From: Lineus longissimus
Taxonomy: Eukaryota > Nemertea > Pilidiophora > Heteronemertea > Lineidae
Reading direction: 5' to 3'
Assembly (NCBI RefSeq): GCF_910592395.1
Contig: NC_088318.1
Span: 7,814,349-7,878,348 of the forward strand
Length of the DNA: 64,000 nucleotides
Position 1 is the stretch's first letter, and the number at the start of each line of letters is the position of its first letter. The translations under genes and the position numbers were made by a program. The notes below the pieces were generated by a model. The model made no database searches. It was not told the origin of the DNA and saw only the letters and a list, made by a program, of their open reading frames with translations. Below are positions 1 to 11,527 of the stretch, in pieces.

Positions 1-1557
1 CTTGAAACACTCGTTTCTTTCCTCTTCTGTTAACCTGACCCCTGCGAAATGAATTTTACCTTAGGTGGATTTTGTTGGAAATAGCTGGAATTTCCAGCTC
101 TTGGCTGGAATAAGCTGACACTTTGAATTTAGAGAGTTTCATCGAAAAGTTATAGCTGGCTAAAGCTGACAAAAACTGGAACTTTATCCATGGGGTGGAA
201 ATTCTTGGCATTTTCTGGAACTTTACTTTTCGTGAAAGTTCCAGCGCTGGAAATCTCTGTCACTTTACTATGAGATTGTCAGAGCTGGAATTAGCTGGAA
301 ATTTCAAATTCGATGTTTCTGACAATTGTTGGAAAAAGCTGGCATTTGCTGGCATTATGCAAATTGCTATTATGTTATGCAATTCTATCATGTGGTCTTA
401 TCACCTGACCTATCCCATGATGCATTACACCTCAGACAGGAACCAGTAGGTTTGAATTTTCAAGTCAAACAAAGAAATCATGTGGGAGCTCTTCTTATTT
501 CTTGATTTTTACCCCGAATTCGATATCAAGATATCCAAAGTTTACACAAATTGAATTGGAACACATAAGGATTCAAATGAATGCAAAAAGGGTAATCTGG
601 ACAGGCCTTGAGGTTGTTTTTTTAGCATATGAAGAAGCCTGAATCAGTGCATAGCCTGTATTATTGTATGCATGATCGTAGACCCGGACGGTATCATAAC
701 TGTAAGATTTTGCATGGGAGATGTCCACAGCTCATGACTCATGTAAGTGATGGAGTCAATCAACAGTCGGCTTGCTCCATCATTCTTTTCAAGGTCGTGC
801 AGTGATGTTATTTGGACATCCATTTTGGACGTCAGTCCCCGTCTGTAACCCTGCCCTCCAGACATCAAAGTGACAGAGTGTGCTATGTGTGGTTAACATC
901 ATGTTGATGTCACGGTATCCAGTTAAAACGGCACCTCTTTTTTATTTGGCTCACCTTGTGAGCCTATGCGATGATGTGGCGTCCATCGTCGGTGGCGGCC
1001 GTATTGTTAGCGCGGCACGTTTCGTAAAGTCTGGACTTAAAATTGGTAGGCCTACATATGTTCCATGGGCCCTGGGGCAATTCACACCAATCTGGTCAAT
1101 CCATGATCCTCAAACTTACGAGCCTAATATTACAATGTGAATACTTTGCACTATCTATATTATTAAACGAGAAGCAAAATTTTCCTGTCAGTGATTGTCA
1201 ATGACGTCATCGTATCAACTGATCACAATTAGCTATGATGTAAATGACGTGCTGTCTCCAGGATGGGCATTGAGCCCTGACGACGCCAGTCGGCATTGAC
1301 GAGCACTCCAACCCAGGTCATGTGGCAACTTAAACCATCTGCAATGGGGAAGTGTCCGCCTGGCAGAGGTGTCTGCAAGGAGCCTCAGTGAAGCAATAAT
1401 CTTACATTTTATATGATAGGGCCTCTTATGCTCGTGCAAGTCCATGGTCAACACACACCAAGAATGATATTTACATTATAACAGTGTGACAAGATTGTGT
1501 CAGAAAACTAAGGGCCTAGGTCAGTGGCATATGCTCAAAACTTGATAATGCCACAGC

Positions 1558-1860
1558 AATCATGTTTGCAAGTGACATAAATCACTTGTTTGCATAGATA
1601 ATTTCAGGTGCCCGCAACAAGAACTGGTCATCCTAGCAACCTCTGTTGGAAGCAAAATCAACCTGCAACCTTTAATCATATTTCTGTGTGACAGAAATTG
1701 CTTGTTTGCAGTTATAATTGCAGATGCCATCAAAATTGAATTAGAATTGGAAATCGCACGGCCTGGGATCAAGCAAAATCAACATGCAATCATGTTTGCA
1801 TGTGAAAAATTGCCTGTCTGTGGTGATAATCGCAGGTGCATGTGACAAGATTGCAATCAG
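1558..1860. repeat. Three degenerate ~115-bp tandem units
   Basis: Units starting near 1558, 1674 and 1787 share the order AATCATGTTTGCA, a GTGACA-like word, TTGCTTGTTTGCA and a TAATTGCAGGTGC-like word. They are diverged tandem copies inside the 39-2437 element. Confidence 0.55.
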
Positions 1861-2030
1861 CAAAGTCAAAACTAAGCGATTATTGGTTTTACTCCACGAC
1901 AAGAGATCTTCTTGTTGCATATCACAACGATTCTAATCATAGTCACTGTTGAGTGACAAAAAACGCCTGTTTATTAGTGTGCAGTGCTCTGATCGATTCA
2001 AACGTAGAGCAGGTCACATACTCAATATTA

Positions 2031-2170
2031 AATTTCCAGCTAATGTCAACTAATGCCAGCTATTTCCAATAAATGACAGCCCTGACATTCCTCGTTGCAA
2101 GCTGAATTTGTAATTTCCAGCTAATGTCAACTAACGCCAGCTATTTCCAATAAATGACAGCCCTGACATT
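2031..2170. repeat. Pair of 59-bp direct repeats
   Basis: 2031-2089 and 2112-2170 are nearly identical, differing by about one base (TAATGCC versus TAACGCC). They belong to the TTCCAGC-rich right end of the surrounding element. Confidence 0.85.
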
Positions 2171-2437
2171 GGTAATCAGCTGGAAGGCCTGGGTCAAGAT
2201 TTTCCACCTAATTCCAGCTCTGGAAATTTAAAGGTTCCAGCTAATGCCAGGTTATGCCAGCTTTTTCCAGAGCTGGCATTTTCTGGCACTGCCATTTACC
2301 AAAATACCGCCAAACTCCAGCCCTGACATTTTCTGGAATTTCCAACTAATTCCAGCCTCCTGGCAAGGAAAAATAGTTTGGAATTAGGTGGAAATTGCCG
2401 GCTTTTGCCGACAATTTCCAGTCGAATTTCGCAGGGG

Positions 2438-2705
2438 CAATCTTTAAATGTTAAATAATGACTGTATTCGTTTAGATCAAATATCTGTTCCGTTCCCCAC
2501 TTAATTACCATTTTTGATATCAAGTTTCTACCGAGGTTATTAACCACACTGTTTTTGGAATCCCCGGAAATGGTGACATCAGCAGAAAGATAAAGAGATT
2601 TTGGTACAAACAATGTATTCTCTCTCAATGACGGTATTCTAACATACAATGTTTCTTTGGGATCAACAGAAGATGGGTTAAGAGTGATAATTTGTTTATT
2701 TATTT
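2438..2705 (-). pseudogene. Fragment of a Polinton-type structural (capsid-like) protein, split by a transposon
   Basis: The minus strand is open from about 2705 down to the edge of the inserted element at 2437. The peptide has short hydrophobic strands and contains VVNNLGRNLISKMVIKW followed by a FDLNEYSHYLTFKD segment. That pattern resembles the multicopy hypothetical structural proteins of Polinton-like elements in invertebrates that have a jelly-roll look. Only about 90 codons remain before the insertion; reading may resume at 38-1. The assignment rests on remembered family appearance, so it is weak; the interruption by the element is seen directly. Confidence 0.35.
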
Positions 2706-2803
2706 ATCTATTTCGTACGAAGTACAATAAACAATGAGTTAATAGCGTGCATGTGTGGCGTTACAGGCTTTATAACAAGAACATGATTATTGTATAGTTA
2801 CAG

Positions 2804-3103
2804 TTAAAAAAAAACGAGTTCACTCTGTGCATATACATTTATCAACTGCTCTACCTCTACTCTTTGTAGAATAGCCAAATCCCTGCGGTCGCGCATTCTC
2901 AATAAGTCCCTGATTACTGGTCCGTTAGGCTCCCTTTCCTCGAATGTCTCTTTCTTTACAGATAGATTATCAATAGTACACCCGAAGAAGTCACATACTT
3001 TTGTCAGATTTCGTGACGCACTCGTTCCTCCCAGAAGAGTCTGTTCAACACTTATTGATATTCTCTTGCTTTCACTGTCCATACAGCTTTTTAAAAATCT
3101 CAC
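2804..3103 (-). CDS. Unknown ORF, possibly a C-terminal exon
   Basis: A 99-codon minus-strand ORF ends with a stop at 2804. The composition looks coding: charged and mixed, for example KVCDFFGCTIDNLSVKKETF and a final EQLINVYAQSEL. The same frame stays protein-like upstream to about 3225, broken by one TGA near 3170, so either the ORF is the end of a decayed longer gene or the first part is another exon. I do not recognise the family. No neighbour gives context: the capsid-like fragment is on the same strand 100 bp further downstream. Confidence 0.35.
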   Translation of the reverse strand: MRFLKSCMDSESKRISISVEQTLLGGTSASRNLTKVCDFFGCTIDNLSVKKETFEEREPNGPVIRDLLRMRDRRDLAILQRVEVEQLINVYAQSELVFF

Positions 3104-3229
3104 AAATCTCTTAAAAACCTGGACATCGGTGTTGCCGCCATATACTGCGGCTAGTTTGTCTTCGGCACCTCACCCGGCATAGGCGGAATCGGTCGCACAC
3201 GCCAAAATGAGATATTTCTTCTTTAATCG

Positions 3230-4209
3230 ATTTGCAAATTAATCCTCATTTCAAACTGGAAATTCTTAGCCAAATGTGGCTTATTGCAATGAGGAGAGAG
3301 GTAATTATGCAGTATAAAGCATACAGATAATTGAAATGCGTTGATTAATAGTTGGGCTATTAATTAGGCCTGTGTTTGGCACGTTTTAATGACTTGATGA
3401 CTTTTGCAATATTTTAGTTGGTACTCAGTACGCCAGTAAGCGCCACCAGTTTTAGGATGCGGTCTTTTAATTGATATTCGTTATGCCAGGAGGCGCCACT
3501 AGTTTAGAATGTGACATTGTTTAAGATGTGACAATGATGATTAGTGCAGAATGTTATAATGGTTCCAGAGCATTAATTCGGTTAGTTTGGACTCAAAATC
3601 GTTTATGTTGTGTTTTTCCAGGATTCTGTTGCTGTTTAGAGACTAGTCACGCAATTTAGTAGAATGGTGGCATTGGTAACATCCTGGACTTAGTTTGGAC
3701 AAAGCTTCAACCGAAGACCAGAGCAGGAAGAAGACGTCACAATAGACTTGGAAAGACACTGTAATTGCTGCGGCTGAAATTGTACCCAAGTGGTATTGTA
3801 ATCTTGACTGTTTTTGCGTTATTGAAGTTGTTGTTGTTAATCCAGTGTTACTGTCATCATCTCGCTACTTTGAAGTATCTTTGAGCAGCAATAATCGGAC
3901 TGTTCGCCTCTACAAATAGACGGCAGCAATATACGATGGGTTCTGAAGGGTAACCTGAATAACTTTCAAATGCAATTTCTCCAAGCGGTGTTGAATCTAA
4001 TAAATGATTGGTGAGAATAGTCCCACAGTGCGCTACCGTACCAATGACATGACATAAGATTTAAACAGCCTGTACTTAACTTCGAAATCACAGAAACCGA
4101 TAATGATATCATACAGTTTGTTCGCTTGTACATTTCCGCGATGACGTCGTTAATGACGTTATCCTTAACGTCAACGCAAACCAAGTGACCTAGGTGTTTT
4201 GTATGATCT
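3230..4209. other. Spacer, no gene seen
   Basis: AT-rich sequence without a convincing ORF on either strand. A small imperfect direct repeat sits at about 3428-3500 (GCCAGTAAGCGCCACCAGTTT versus GCCAGGAGGCGCCACTAGTTT). Confidence 0.5.
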
Positions 4210-4215
4210 TTGGCC

Positions 4216-4520
4216 ATTATTCTACGGCAGCAGATTAGTGCCATAAAAAATATAAAAAATAAAATATTATCTCGTTATTACGAGATCTTTTCTTGTTATT
4301 ACGCGATGTTATCTCGTTATTACGAGATCTTTTCTCGTTATTACGCGATCTTTTCTCGTTATTACGAGATCTTTTCTCGTTATTACGCGATGTTATCTCG
4401 TTATTACGAGATCTTTTCTCGTTATTACGCGATCTTTTCTCGTTATTACGAGATCTTTTCTCGTTATTACGCGATGTTATCTCGTTATTACGAGATCTTT
4501 TCTCGTTATTACGAGATGCG
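4216..4520 (+). repeat. Palindromic TCTCGTTATTACGAGA minisatellite element, copy 1
   Basis: After a leader ACGGCAGCAGATTAGTGCCAT (4217-4237) and an AT-rich spacer comes a run of about a dozen 22-bp units. Two unit types occur: the self-complementary TCTCGTTATTACGAGA joined by TCTTT, and a variant with TTACGCGATGTTA. Apparent ORFs encoding RYYEIFS repeats are by-products. A second copy with the same leader lies inverted at 22257-22545, which shows this is a dispersed element and not a local expansion. Confidence 0.85.
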
Positions 4521-4612
4521 AAAGTGCACGCAACATCGAGGATTAAAGCTCAGGATCAAGCGCGGGAAAGGTCTGTACTTTATAGACCAATATACCATCT
4601 TCGTGTCGTAAC

Positions 4613-6468
4613 ATGCCTAATATGAGGGAACTTCTTGTACGGTTCAATCTTGGACTGAACAATGGTGAAATTCTTGCTGCACTAGCAGGTAACCATGACA
4701 TTACCATCAGCAAACGTACGTTGCATCGTGTGTTACGTGTACTTGGACTGAACCGTAGGAAAAACAAGTCTGATTAATCGAGGTAGCAGCATACATCGAA
4801 GCATTGCTACAACAAGGCGGGGACATCCATGGATACAGGTGGATGCATCTACGATGTGTGCAGCGCGGTTATGTTGTTTCTCTGGAGGAAGTTCGGCTCC
4901 TTTTGAAAATACTTGATCCAGTTGGTGTACGATTACGCTCTAGCAGAAGGATGATTCGCAGGGAATACTTTTCACGAGGCCCAAATTTTGTATGGCATTT
5001 TGATTCATATGACAAGTTGAAACGGTACGGTCTTTGTATCAATGGGTGTATAGATGGCTTCTCTCGAAACATAATTTGGCTGGAAGTTTATTCTACCAGC
5101 AGTGACCCACGAGTTATTGCCGGGTACTATATGGAAACTGTTGAATCAAGACACGGTTGCCCAGTATAAAGGCACGTGCTGGCATGGGAACTGAAAATGG
5201 ACACGTTGCACACATGCAAACACTCCTTGCAGGAGAAAACAGTTTTTACTACGGTAAAAGTTGTCATAATCAGAGAATCGAATCATGGTGGGGTATCCTA
5301 AGACGCCAGAGTGCTGAGAATTGGATCCTAATGCTGCGAGAAATGAAAGAGGATGGATGTTTCTCTGGTGACTTTCTTGATACATCGTTGGTTCAGTTCT
5401 GTTTCATGAATGTCTTACAGGTAAGTTGCACTTCATGAACTCCAAGTCATCTTCATTGTTTGATTACTAGTATGCGAAACTAGGCGGCGTTTATCTGTTA
5501 GTACACTGGCCGGCAGATAAATGCCGCCAAAATGATCTGACATCTTGCCTGGACCTCGGTCATCCACAGTTTTAGTATTCACAGTTATTCTAAACACAGG
5601 AAATGCATGCCCACACGTTGAGTTAAATCCCCCAAATCGAACCTAAATGAGGGGGAAACGTGTCCCGGCTTGCCGGTAAGAAAAATGCCCATCCCGCTTC
5701 AGAGGCTGAAGAACCCTTATTTCTAACAAGAGTGTATATATTCAACGTGGGAGCAACCCCTTTTCATCTGTTAATATCGATTGTGAAGGGGACCACTTTC
5801 AGACTATGTCGCAGTATAAGTTGGCGTACGAAATGCGGGTGCGCATGCATAGCCTATACTAGTTTTGGGACAACATGCGATATTACGATCATATACAAGG
5901 GCTGAAGAAAAAAAATGTCCAGTGTCACCCGAGGACTGTACTGCAGTCATACATTTGAGAAGGATGCAAAATCTTTAAAATCCTGATCCCGATAGGTTAA
6001 TTGTGTAGAGAACGATTAGAGCAGGGCCTAGGCTCTGACCGTACCATCAGCAACAAAATTCCGACATAGTCCGATGAAAAACGACTGAGAGGCTCAGCCA
6101 ACAAAGAACTAATCAGCTAATAGATTTGCATTTCCTTTCAGGACGAGTTAGACGAGGGTGTTCATTTGTGGAATACACACATTATCTCTCGGAAAAGGAA
6201 CAATAATGCTCCAAGTGGAAGACCAGTTGTTATGTATTCTGTACCCCACTTATACAATGCCAGAGACCTCCTCATCCCGGTTGGAAATGCTGAAATCACG
6301 GTTTGTAAAAGTGAGTGCAGATTTCGAGGACATTATCCGTGTGACAGAGACGTCTTTGACTTATGCGTCTTGTACATGGATATCAATGGTTGGCTTCCTC
6401 CAGTGAGTCGTTACGAAGCTGTCGATCTATATACTAATCTGAGGAATTGCATTCTGGCCGACCTCTAA
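4613..6468 (+). pseudogene. Two-exon integrase-core (DDE-type) domain gene, decayed
   Basis: This belongs to an animal family of orphan integrase-core proteins (GYRWM...WHFDSYDKL...IDGFSRNIIWLEV...NQRIESWW). Exon 1 is about 4613-5428 and ends at a good donor (TTACAG|GTAAGT). Exon 2 is about 6142-6468 (TTTCCTTTCAG|GACGAG) and continues in phase through LDE...LWNTHIISRKR. The N-terminal helix-turn-helix-like part (NGEILAALAGNHDITISKRT) is one frame off from the core near 4770, and a second shift or stop lies at about 5165. The first catalytic Asp (WHFDSYD) and the Glu (RIESWW) are present. The second Asp expected in the RADAGTEN-like motif is not: the window reads RAGMGTEN. The two lesions and the lost Asp argue for a pseudogene, although intron splicing signals survive. 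Confidence 0.75.
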
Positions 6469-6469
6469 G

Positions 6470-6965
6470 GAATACACCAAAGACTCCTGTTTTGTGCATC
6501 ACTTGAAGTGAATTGTCTAATATGATCTGTGATGAATTTATGGTAAATTTCCTCCACCCTCTTCACTATCAAGCTGCCAGCATAGCCAGCAGCTTTCCTA
6601 GTTGCCTCAGTGCAGTGTTCAATACACATGATTCGCTTTACATTATGTACATTGTTCAGTACATTCTATGTACATTTTGCTATGCTTTGAGTGATTCAGA
6701 TCTACGATCTTTGGAAGTTTGTTTACATACATGTAAGTTTGGAACAAGATTTTGGATAGTAATCATTAATATCTTTTAAATTCGTGATCACGATTGATGT
6801 GAGTATGAATAATTGATTAGGGCAAGAATTAGACGGAGACAGTGTGGATAAACGAGGTACATGTATTTGGACCAGATTTGCAAGTTGTCACTGCATCAGT
6901 TTCTACCGGTTCAATTTGGCGATGTGCCAGTATGAGTAGTGAGGATGTTGTGCAAATTTGTATCA
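6470..6965. other. Spacer after the integrase-like gene
   Basis: AT-rich 3' flank without a supported ORF; it may hold the 3' UTR of the upstream gene, but I see no clean poly(A) signal arrangement. Confidence 0.4.
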
Positions 6966-6968
6966 AAC

Positions 6969-7981
6969 CAGGCGCGGATCCAAGGGGGGGGGGGCACAGC
7001 CGGCCCATGCCCCCTCTATTTCTGAAAAAATCTTTGAAATTGACCATGAAATTATTAGTCGTGGTTCCACCTATACCAAATTGGTGGGTTTTTGAAACCC
7101 GTGTCTAACCCGTGTTTGAAATAAGCCCACCTTGCGTTTACACCTATTTTCTCCATTTCATTAGCACTAAACCCTGCAAGAGAGGTCGCGCTTGCGGCTT
7201 CGTGGTACTTGATTTCAGAACAAATACCAACAAGTTACCAATGAATTCCAGGAAAAACAACACAACCCTTGTCTATGAAAGGATTTGTACAAAGTGTGAA
7301 CTTAGAAGTATTGGAAATGAGTTCAATTTCATTTTCAAATGCCCAGCGATTGAACATTTACGTAGAGAGTTTAAGGAAGCTAAGTATGCTAAGCACCTTG
7401 ATGACCGAGGTTTGACTAGTTTATTCAATTCAAAGAAGAAGCATGAAATGATTTTGCTAGCCAAATTCATCTCGGCAGGATTAAAAGAGTATGCCCTCCT
7501 TCCTAATGTTATGTAACTAAGTGTTGGTATCTTTAATACCATGTCATTGTTGTTTGTTAGAAATGTTCCTTATTTTTGTAAGTGAATTTTATATCCTTAT
7601 AATCAAACCCTATAGGTACTGTCAACGACAATTAGAATGTAAATTATATCTTATCTAATTCGTAGGTTCTCCTGTGTTTTTTTATGTATGCAATCAGCAA
7701 GCCGAGCTTATTGCGGTTCAACCAATCTGAAAGGCGGGTCTATTTTAGCCCCGGCAAGCTTGCCGGGTCTAATGGACACGGGGTTTTCAAACACGGGTTT
7801 ATTAGACACGGCAATAAATATGTGTACGCACAAGAACCCTGGGTTTTTGGTGGATTTGGAATAGGTGGAACCACGACTATTGACTTCAAAAGGATTTCTT
7901 TGCAATTGACCAGGATATTTCAATACGAAGTACATGTATCATGTGTGCCCCCTCTTTTCTCAGAGCATGGATCCGCCCCTG
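6969..7981. mobile_element. hAT-like non-autonomous element with long imperfect inverted repeats
   Basis: The ends CAGGCGCGGATCCA (6969) and the complement of CAGGGGCGGATCCA (ending 7981) are inverted. The homology continues inward: GTCGTGGTTCCACCTATACCAAAT near 7057 matches, inverted, the block near 7850-7885. CAGGGGCGG-type ends are usual for hAT elements. CAAAC abuts both ends (6964-6968 and 7982-7986), shorter than the 8 bp hAT norm. A LINE tail sits between the arms. Confidence 0.6.
7185..7516 (+). pseudogene. C-terminal tail of a non-LTR retrotransposon ORF2
   Basis: About 110 codons end at a stop at 7516. They contain LDFRTNTNKLPMN followed by a C-x2-C...H/N-x4-C type finger (RICTKCELRSIGNEFNFIFKC), which is the cysteine motif that follows the reverse transcriptase in several LINE clades. 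In most relatives the finger has His in EFHFI; here it is Asn, so the metal site is probably damaged. The sequence lies between the arms of the hAT-like element, so it was either captured or inserted there. The 5' part of the LINE is absent. Confidence 0.6.
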
Positions 7982-8319
7982 CAAACCGTCATAATTCAAA
8001 TGGGATTTACCTACAAGGTGTCGTACATGTGTCCTGTGATTGTTTATCAGTCTATGTAACCTCATGATATATGAGGGAGCGATGGTCCTTTTGTAGAGAC
8101 TGTTGTCACGTGTTGATTATAAATCTACCAGCAAATTAGACGACTGTCAAAATTAATCATTGAATTTATTTGAATAAACAAATCGTTTTTGAATTACATC
8201 TTGGAGTAATAACCTAAGACATCGTTATGTTATTGCACAATATTGCACACACTTCTTTTAAGAAGACAAAGATAAATCTACACGATATTACCATCATCAT
8301 TGACTATTTTGCTACATGT

Positions 8320-8400
8320 ATAGTTCATTCAGAAGTCGTTGTCATTGAGCTACATGTAGATTCCAAAACGACGGCGACACTGACTTTCTGAATGAACTAT
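8320..8400. repeat. 15-bp-stem hairpin
   Basis: ATAGTTCATTCAGAA at 8320-8334 is perfectly complementary to TTCTGAATGAACTAT at 8386-8400. The loop carries a second CTACATGTA word also found just before the stem. It could be a very small MITE. Confidence 0.6.
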
Positions 8401-8499
8401 CCTACATAATTGAACACATTGCTAAGTTCTCAATAAAGAGCAACGAACAGAGATGTGATAAGATATTATCAACTGGCCGCGGATTATACTAGAATTATA

Positions 8500-9060
8500 C
8501 AATGTACTGGCCTACCCCATCTTAATGCACATGTCGATTATCTGCCCGCCGAATTCTACAACATTTCAATTAATAACAATAATGGTAGTATCAAATATAC
8601 GCAACAAGTCGACTACACATACCCACTGATTTCGAAAAGCTCAAATCAAAACACTTATCATCACCTTTCCAGTAAAAACCGAACAAAAACAGAAAGACGG
8701 AATTTAAAGTCGACTACCTGCCGATTTGGACAACTTTGTATAATATACGATTATAGAGAAAATGCTTACAAAAAATAAAATGTCGACATCATCAAAAACG
8801 CACATCATTACCATTCCAGTAAAAACTTTACAAAACAGAATGATAAATGAATAGTCGACTATTTACCTGTCGATTTGGACAACTTCGCTATATGCACTAT
8901 TGTACGGTTAATATGCATACATCATTAACTTGACGTACATTAGAAAAATGTTTGACACAAAATAACAAGTAACATCAAAAATGCACATCATTACTATTTC
9001 AGTAACCTTACAATGTACATAAAACTAACGAAAGAGGATGATAAACTTAAGTGTGAGTCC
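8500..9060. repeat. Degenerate tandem repeat, family shared with 14900-15270
   Basis: Units of roughly 150 bp carry the ordered words GTCGACTACC, GCCGATTT.GACAACTT, ATGCTTACAAAAAATAA and CATCATTACCATTCCAGTAAA. Three diverged units can be followed here and two more in the same orientation near 14900-15270. No coding potential is seen. Confidence 0.6.
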
Positions 9061-9439
9061 ACGGTACAACCAGGTAATATCTGCAAAAAGTGATAAAGTG
9101 GGGGGTCAACAGTTCTGGCTCAAATTCCTACCATGGACTGGTCTTGGGGTAGGATGAAGGCGGGCAAAGCCATTCGGCGAAAAATCACACTGGCCAGGAA
9201 TGGGGGGTATTAACTCATCCTATTTTTTTCTATGCATTAACCATTAGAAAAAATGCACAGTTTTGATGAAAATGACAAAAAGTTTTTATTTAAAAAAAAA
9301 ACTTTCTGGACAAAGAAGTCCACTTTGCTTGGTATCATTGGAAAAGGGACATCATGGACAATTTTTGAACATTTTTGTTTTATCATAGATTTCACCCCCT
9401 TTTGCGGAAGAGCACACGTTTTGGGTACGTTATCATGAA

Positions 9440-9535
9440 AAAGTTAAAAGATAGCATATTTCCACGGGGTATACCTCACCCTTTGCAGGGTGTTGGGCAA
9501 CGCCACTTCTACAGGAGATCAATATGGGACCCTAT
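9440..9535 (-). repeat. Inverted partner of 14480-14530
   Basis: The complement of GCAGGGTGTTGGGCAACGCC (with CACCCTTTGC) matches TTGCCCAACGCTCTGCAAAGGGTGAGATAT near 14500. About 35 bp are recognisable, so these are diverged copies of one dispersed repeat in opposite orientation. Confidence 0.5.
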
Positions 9536-9883
9536 TTTCAGTTACAGAAATAAAATTGTTGGCCGCTCTTAAGATGATTTTGTGATTGCATGTATATTGC
9601 GAGGTGTTTGCTGCTTTTTGTATTTTGCACTGTATTCCATGATGGATTTGGAAGATGCCCTCTGGTCTCTTCTGGTTTATTCCTGTCTAAATAATCCTCC
9701 TAACATCTGGGAAGAATATACATAAGCAGCAACAGGTGCTCAGGACTACTGGTGATTGCGTACCAGGGCACCCCCACCCCATACCGCAGGCCTTCATGAA
9801 TGTGTGATTCAGGGCAACACCACGGCCAGCATGGAATTCATCATGCAAGTTTACTACATGGTGGCCACACGACACAAGCAAGC

Positions 9884-11527
9884 ATGGCTGATATCATTGA
9901 CACCTGCGAGCCTGAGCCCAAAAAACCAAAGATATCATTAAAATGCGGATTTTCCGCTATAAGCTGTGGGGTAGATTGTGGTCCGTTTACCCAATATGCA
10001 AAGGACACTAGTGTAGTTGGGCTGAAACATTAAAAGAAAGATATTCAGGCGCATTTGACCTGCCTAAAAGTTCAGTCATCCAGCAGGCGCAGGCATGGGC
10101 ATGTGCATGTTGAACATGTTGAAGCTGGCACCATGGGCATTGCATGCAGTGACGTGGTTGAGTACGAATGGCAGCTCATTGCGCTTCGAGCAGGAGTGTT
10201 CGACTTTGAATCCCCAGATCTCGACACTACGATATGCCCAGTTCACCGCTACAAGTTGGGCCTTTGCTGGATTCCGTCAAGAATGTGTGAACATCCTCTG
10301 CACAAAGTCACTTCCACCAGACGCCCACAAAAAGATCGTGGCATTTCAGCAAAAGTATCCAGGATGGTGTTCGAGAAGTGGAGAGTTCTTTTGCCTGTTA
10401 GTTCTGGTAAGCATCTGGCTCTGATTATGAATGGCTCATCAGCTCATTAGCTAACAAAGAACAGCACAGGCCTCCTCCCTCTTCGAATATCTCAATGGAA
10501 CAGAAGGTAAGCAAGTGGCTGAAGGAGCTCCTGACCCGGCTTGCTATGTTCCTGTATAAATGAGTATAAATGTTTTCCTTGAATAAAAGGAGAGTGATTT
10601 TGTCAAAAAAATGCCTTCTTCAATTTTCATTAATTTCAAGATCACAATGTAAAAGTTCAAGCATTGAAAATCTGCATTGTAACCAGTGATATTCATGACA
10701 TGGGCTGGACATGCCAATAGGAAATTCTTGCAATGGAGATGATTGGACGAGATGCCATGTTTACTCTACATACAGTGACGTACATTTATGTTGAAAGATT
10801 GTTGTCCATACTGTTTGCTTTAGTTCACAATTGTTTTTTCAGCCTGGCACTTCCTCCGCCTATGATGAGCCTCTACCATGTTCTAGTACAGAGGAAAGAA
10901 TAGTGGGTACAGTGATTGTGGATATCGACCTTGAGGTGAGCTTGGTGTAGCCCTGAAAATGGATGTGACCGATTTTTCAAATCACAAGAGGACCTGACAG
11001 AACATTTGGCCTATGGCTCCCACACAAGTGTGACACTCAAGGAAACCGTGATGGACAAGGTAAAGCGGAAATGGGCTGGGCGAGTTGGTGCCATAGCCAA
11101 AGTTGGACAACCCTCCGGATCTGTTGTAGTACGGAGCAAGACAGATGCAGATTCAGAACAATCTTTGCTTTTTGCAGGCTGGGCTCTTCGAGGACAGAAT
11201 ACCTCAAGACGGTTTTCTGCAGAAGTGCGAAGATATTTGTATGCGGAATTTATGAAAGGTGTTACTGGGTTCAAAGAATATCCAACTAACGTTGCAAAGC
11301 GCCTGAAGATGATGTTTCCCAAAGATCAGTGGCTGACTTCAACACAGGTCATGTCCTACTTCAGTCGCCTCTCTGCAAAACAAAAGCAGGGACAGCTTTC
11401 AGAAGTATCGGGCCACTCCGAGGAAGATGAGGCACAAGAGGATGCCCAAGAAGAGGTACACCAGGAGACAGTCAAGCGCTACAGTCTTCGTAGAAAGGTT
11501 ATGACAGAAGTAGGGATACTAGTATAA
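9884..11527 (+). CDS. Multi-exon orphan gene of a family with a CPxHR and a GWALxxxxxxxRF domain
   Basis: The best-supported pieces are two. The first, about 10055-10406, carries DVVEYEWQLIALRAGVFDF, ICPVHRYKLGLCW, a following C...H pair and LLPVSS before a GTAAGC donor. The last, from acceptor TTGCTTTTTGCAG at 11177, gives GWALRGQNTSRRFS...WLTSTQVMSYFSRLSAKQK and ends at 11527. Both patterns occur together in a multicopy animal family (lancelet, fish, molluscs) of unknown function; the second looks like a helical DNA-binding-like domain. A possible middle exon is 10842-10935 (TTTTTTCAG/GTGAGC). A possible first exon starts at ATG 9884 (MADIIDTCEPEPKKPK) but shifts frame near 10020. The acidic, Glu-rich tail after the last domain is visible. 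Exon joins are inferred and may be wrong; the gene may be decayed. Confidence 0.5.

Larger units (their letters stand above)
39..2437. mobile_element. Non-autonomous DNA element with GCTGGAA-rich ends
   Basis: A perfect 12-bp terminal inverted repeat, CCCCTGCGAAAT at 39-50 and its complement at 2426-2437, bounds 2.4 kb. Both ends are crowded with the same short word in opposite sense: GCTGGAA variants over about 60-360 and TTCCAGC variants over about 2030-2420, so the ends would fold on each other. No transposase is visible inside. I could not find a matching target duplication in the flanks (TAACCTGA left, CAATCTTT right), so superfamily is open. The element interrupts a minus-strand gene fragment whose halves lie at 1-38 and 2438-2705. 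Confidence 0.7.

Noticed and set aside
4210-4625. ORFs encoding RYYEIFSRYYAIF repeats
   Set aside because: Products of the 22-bp palindromic minisatellite; both strands and several frames stay open.
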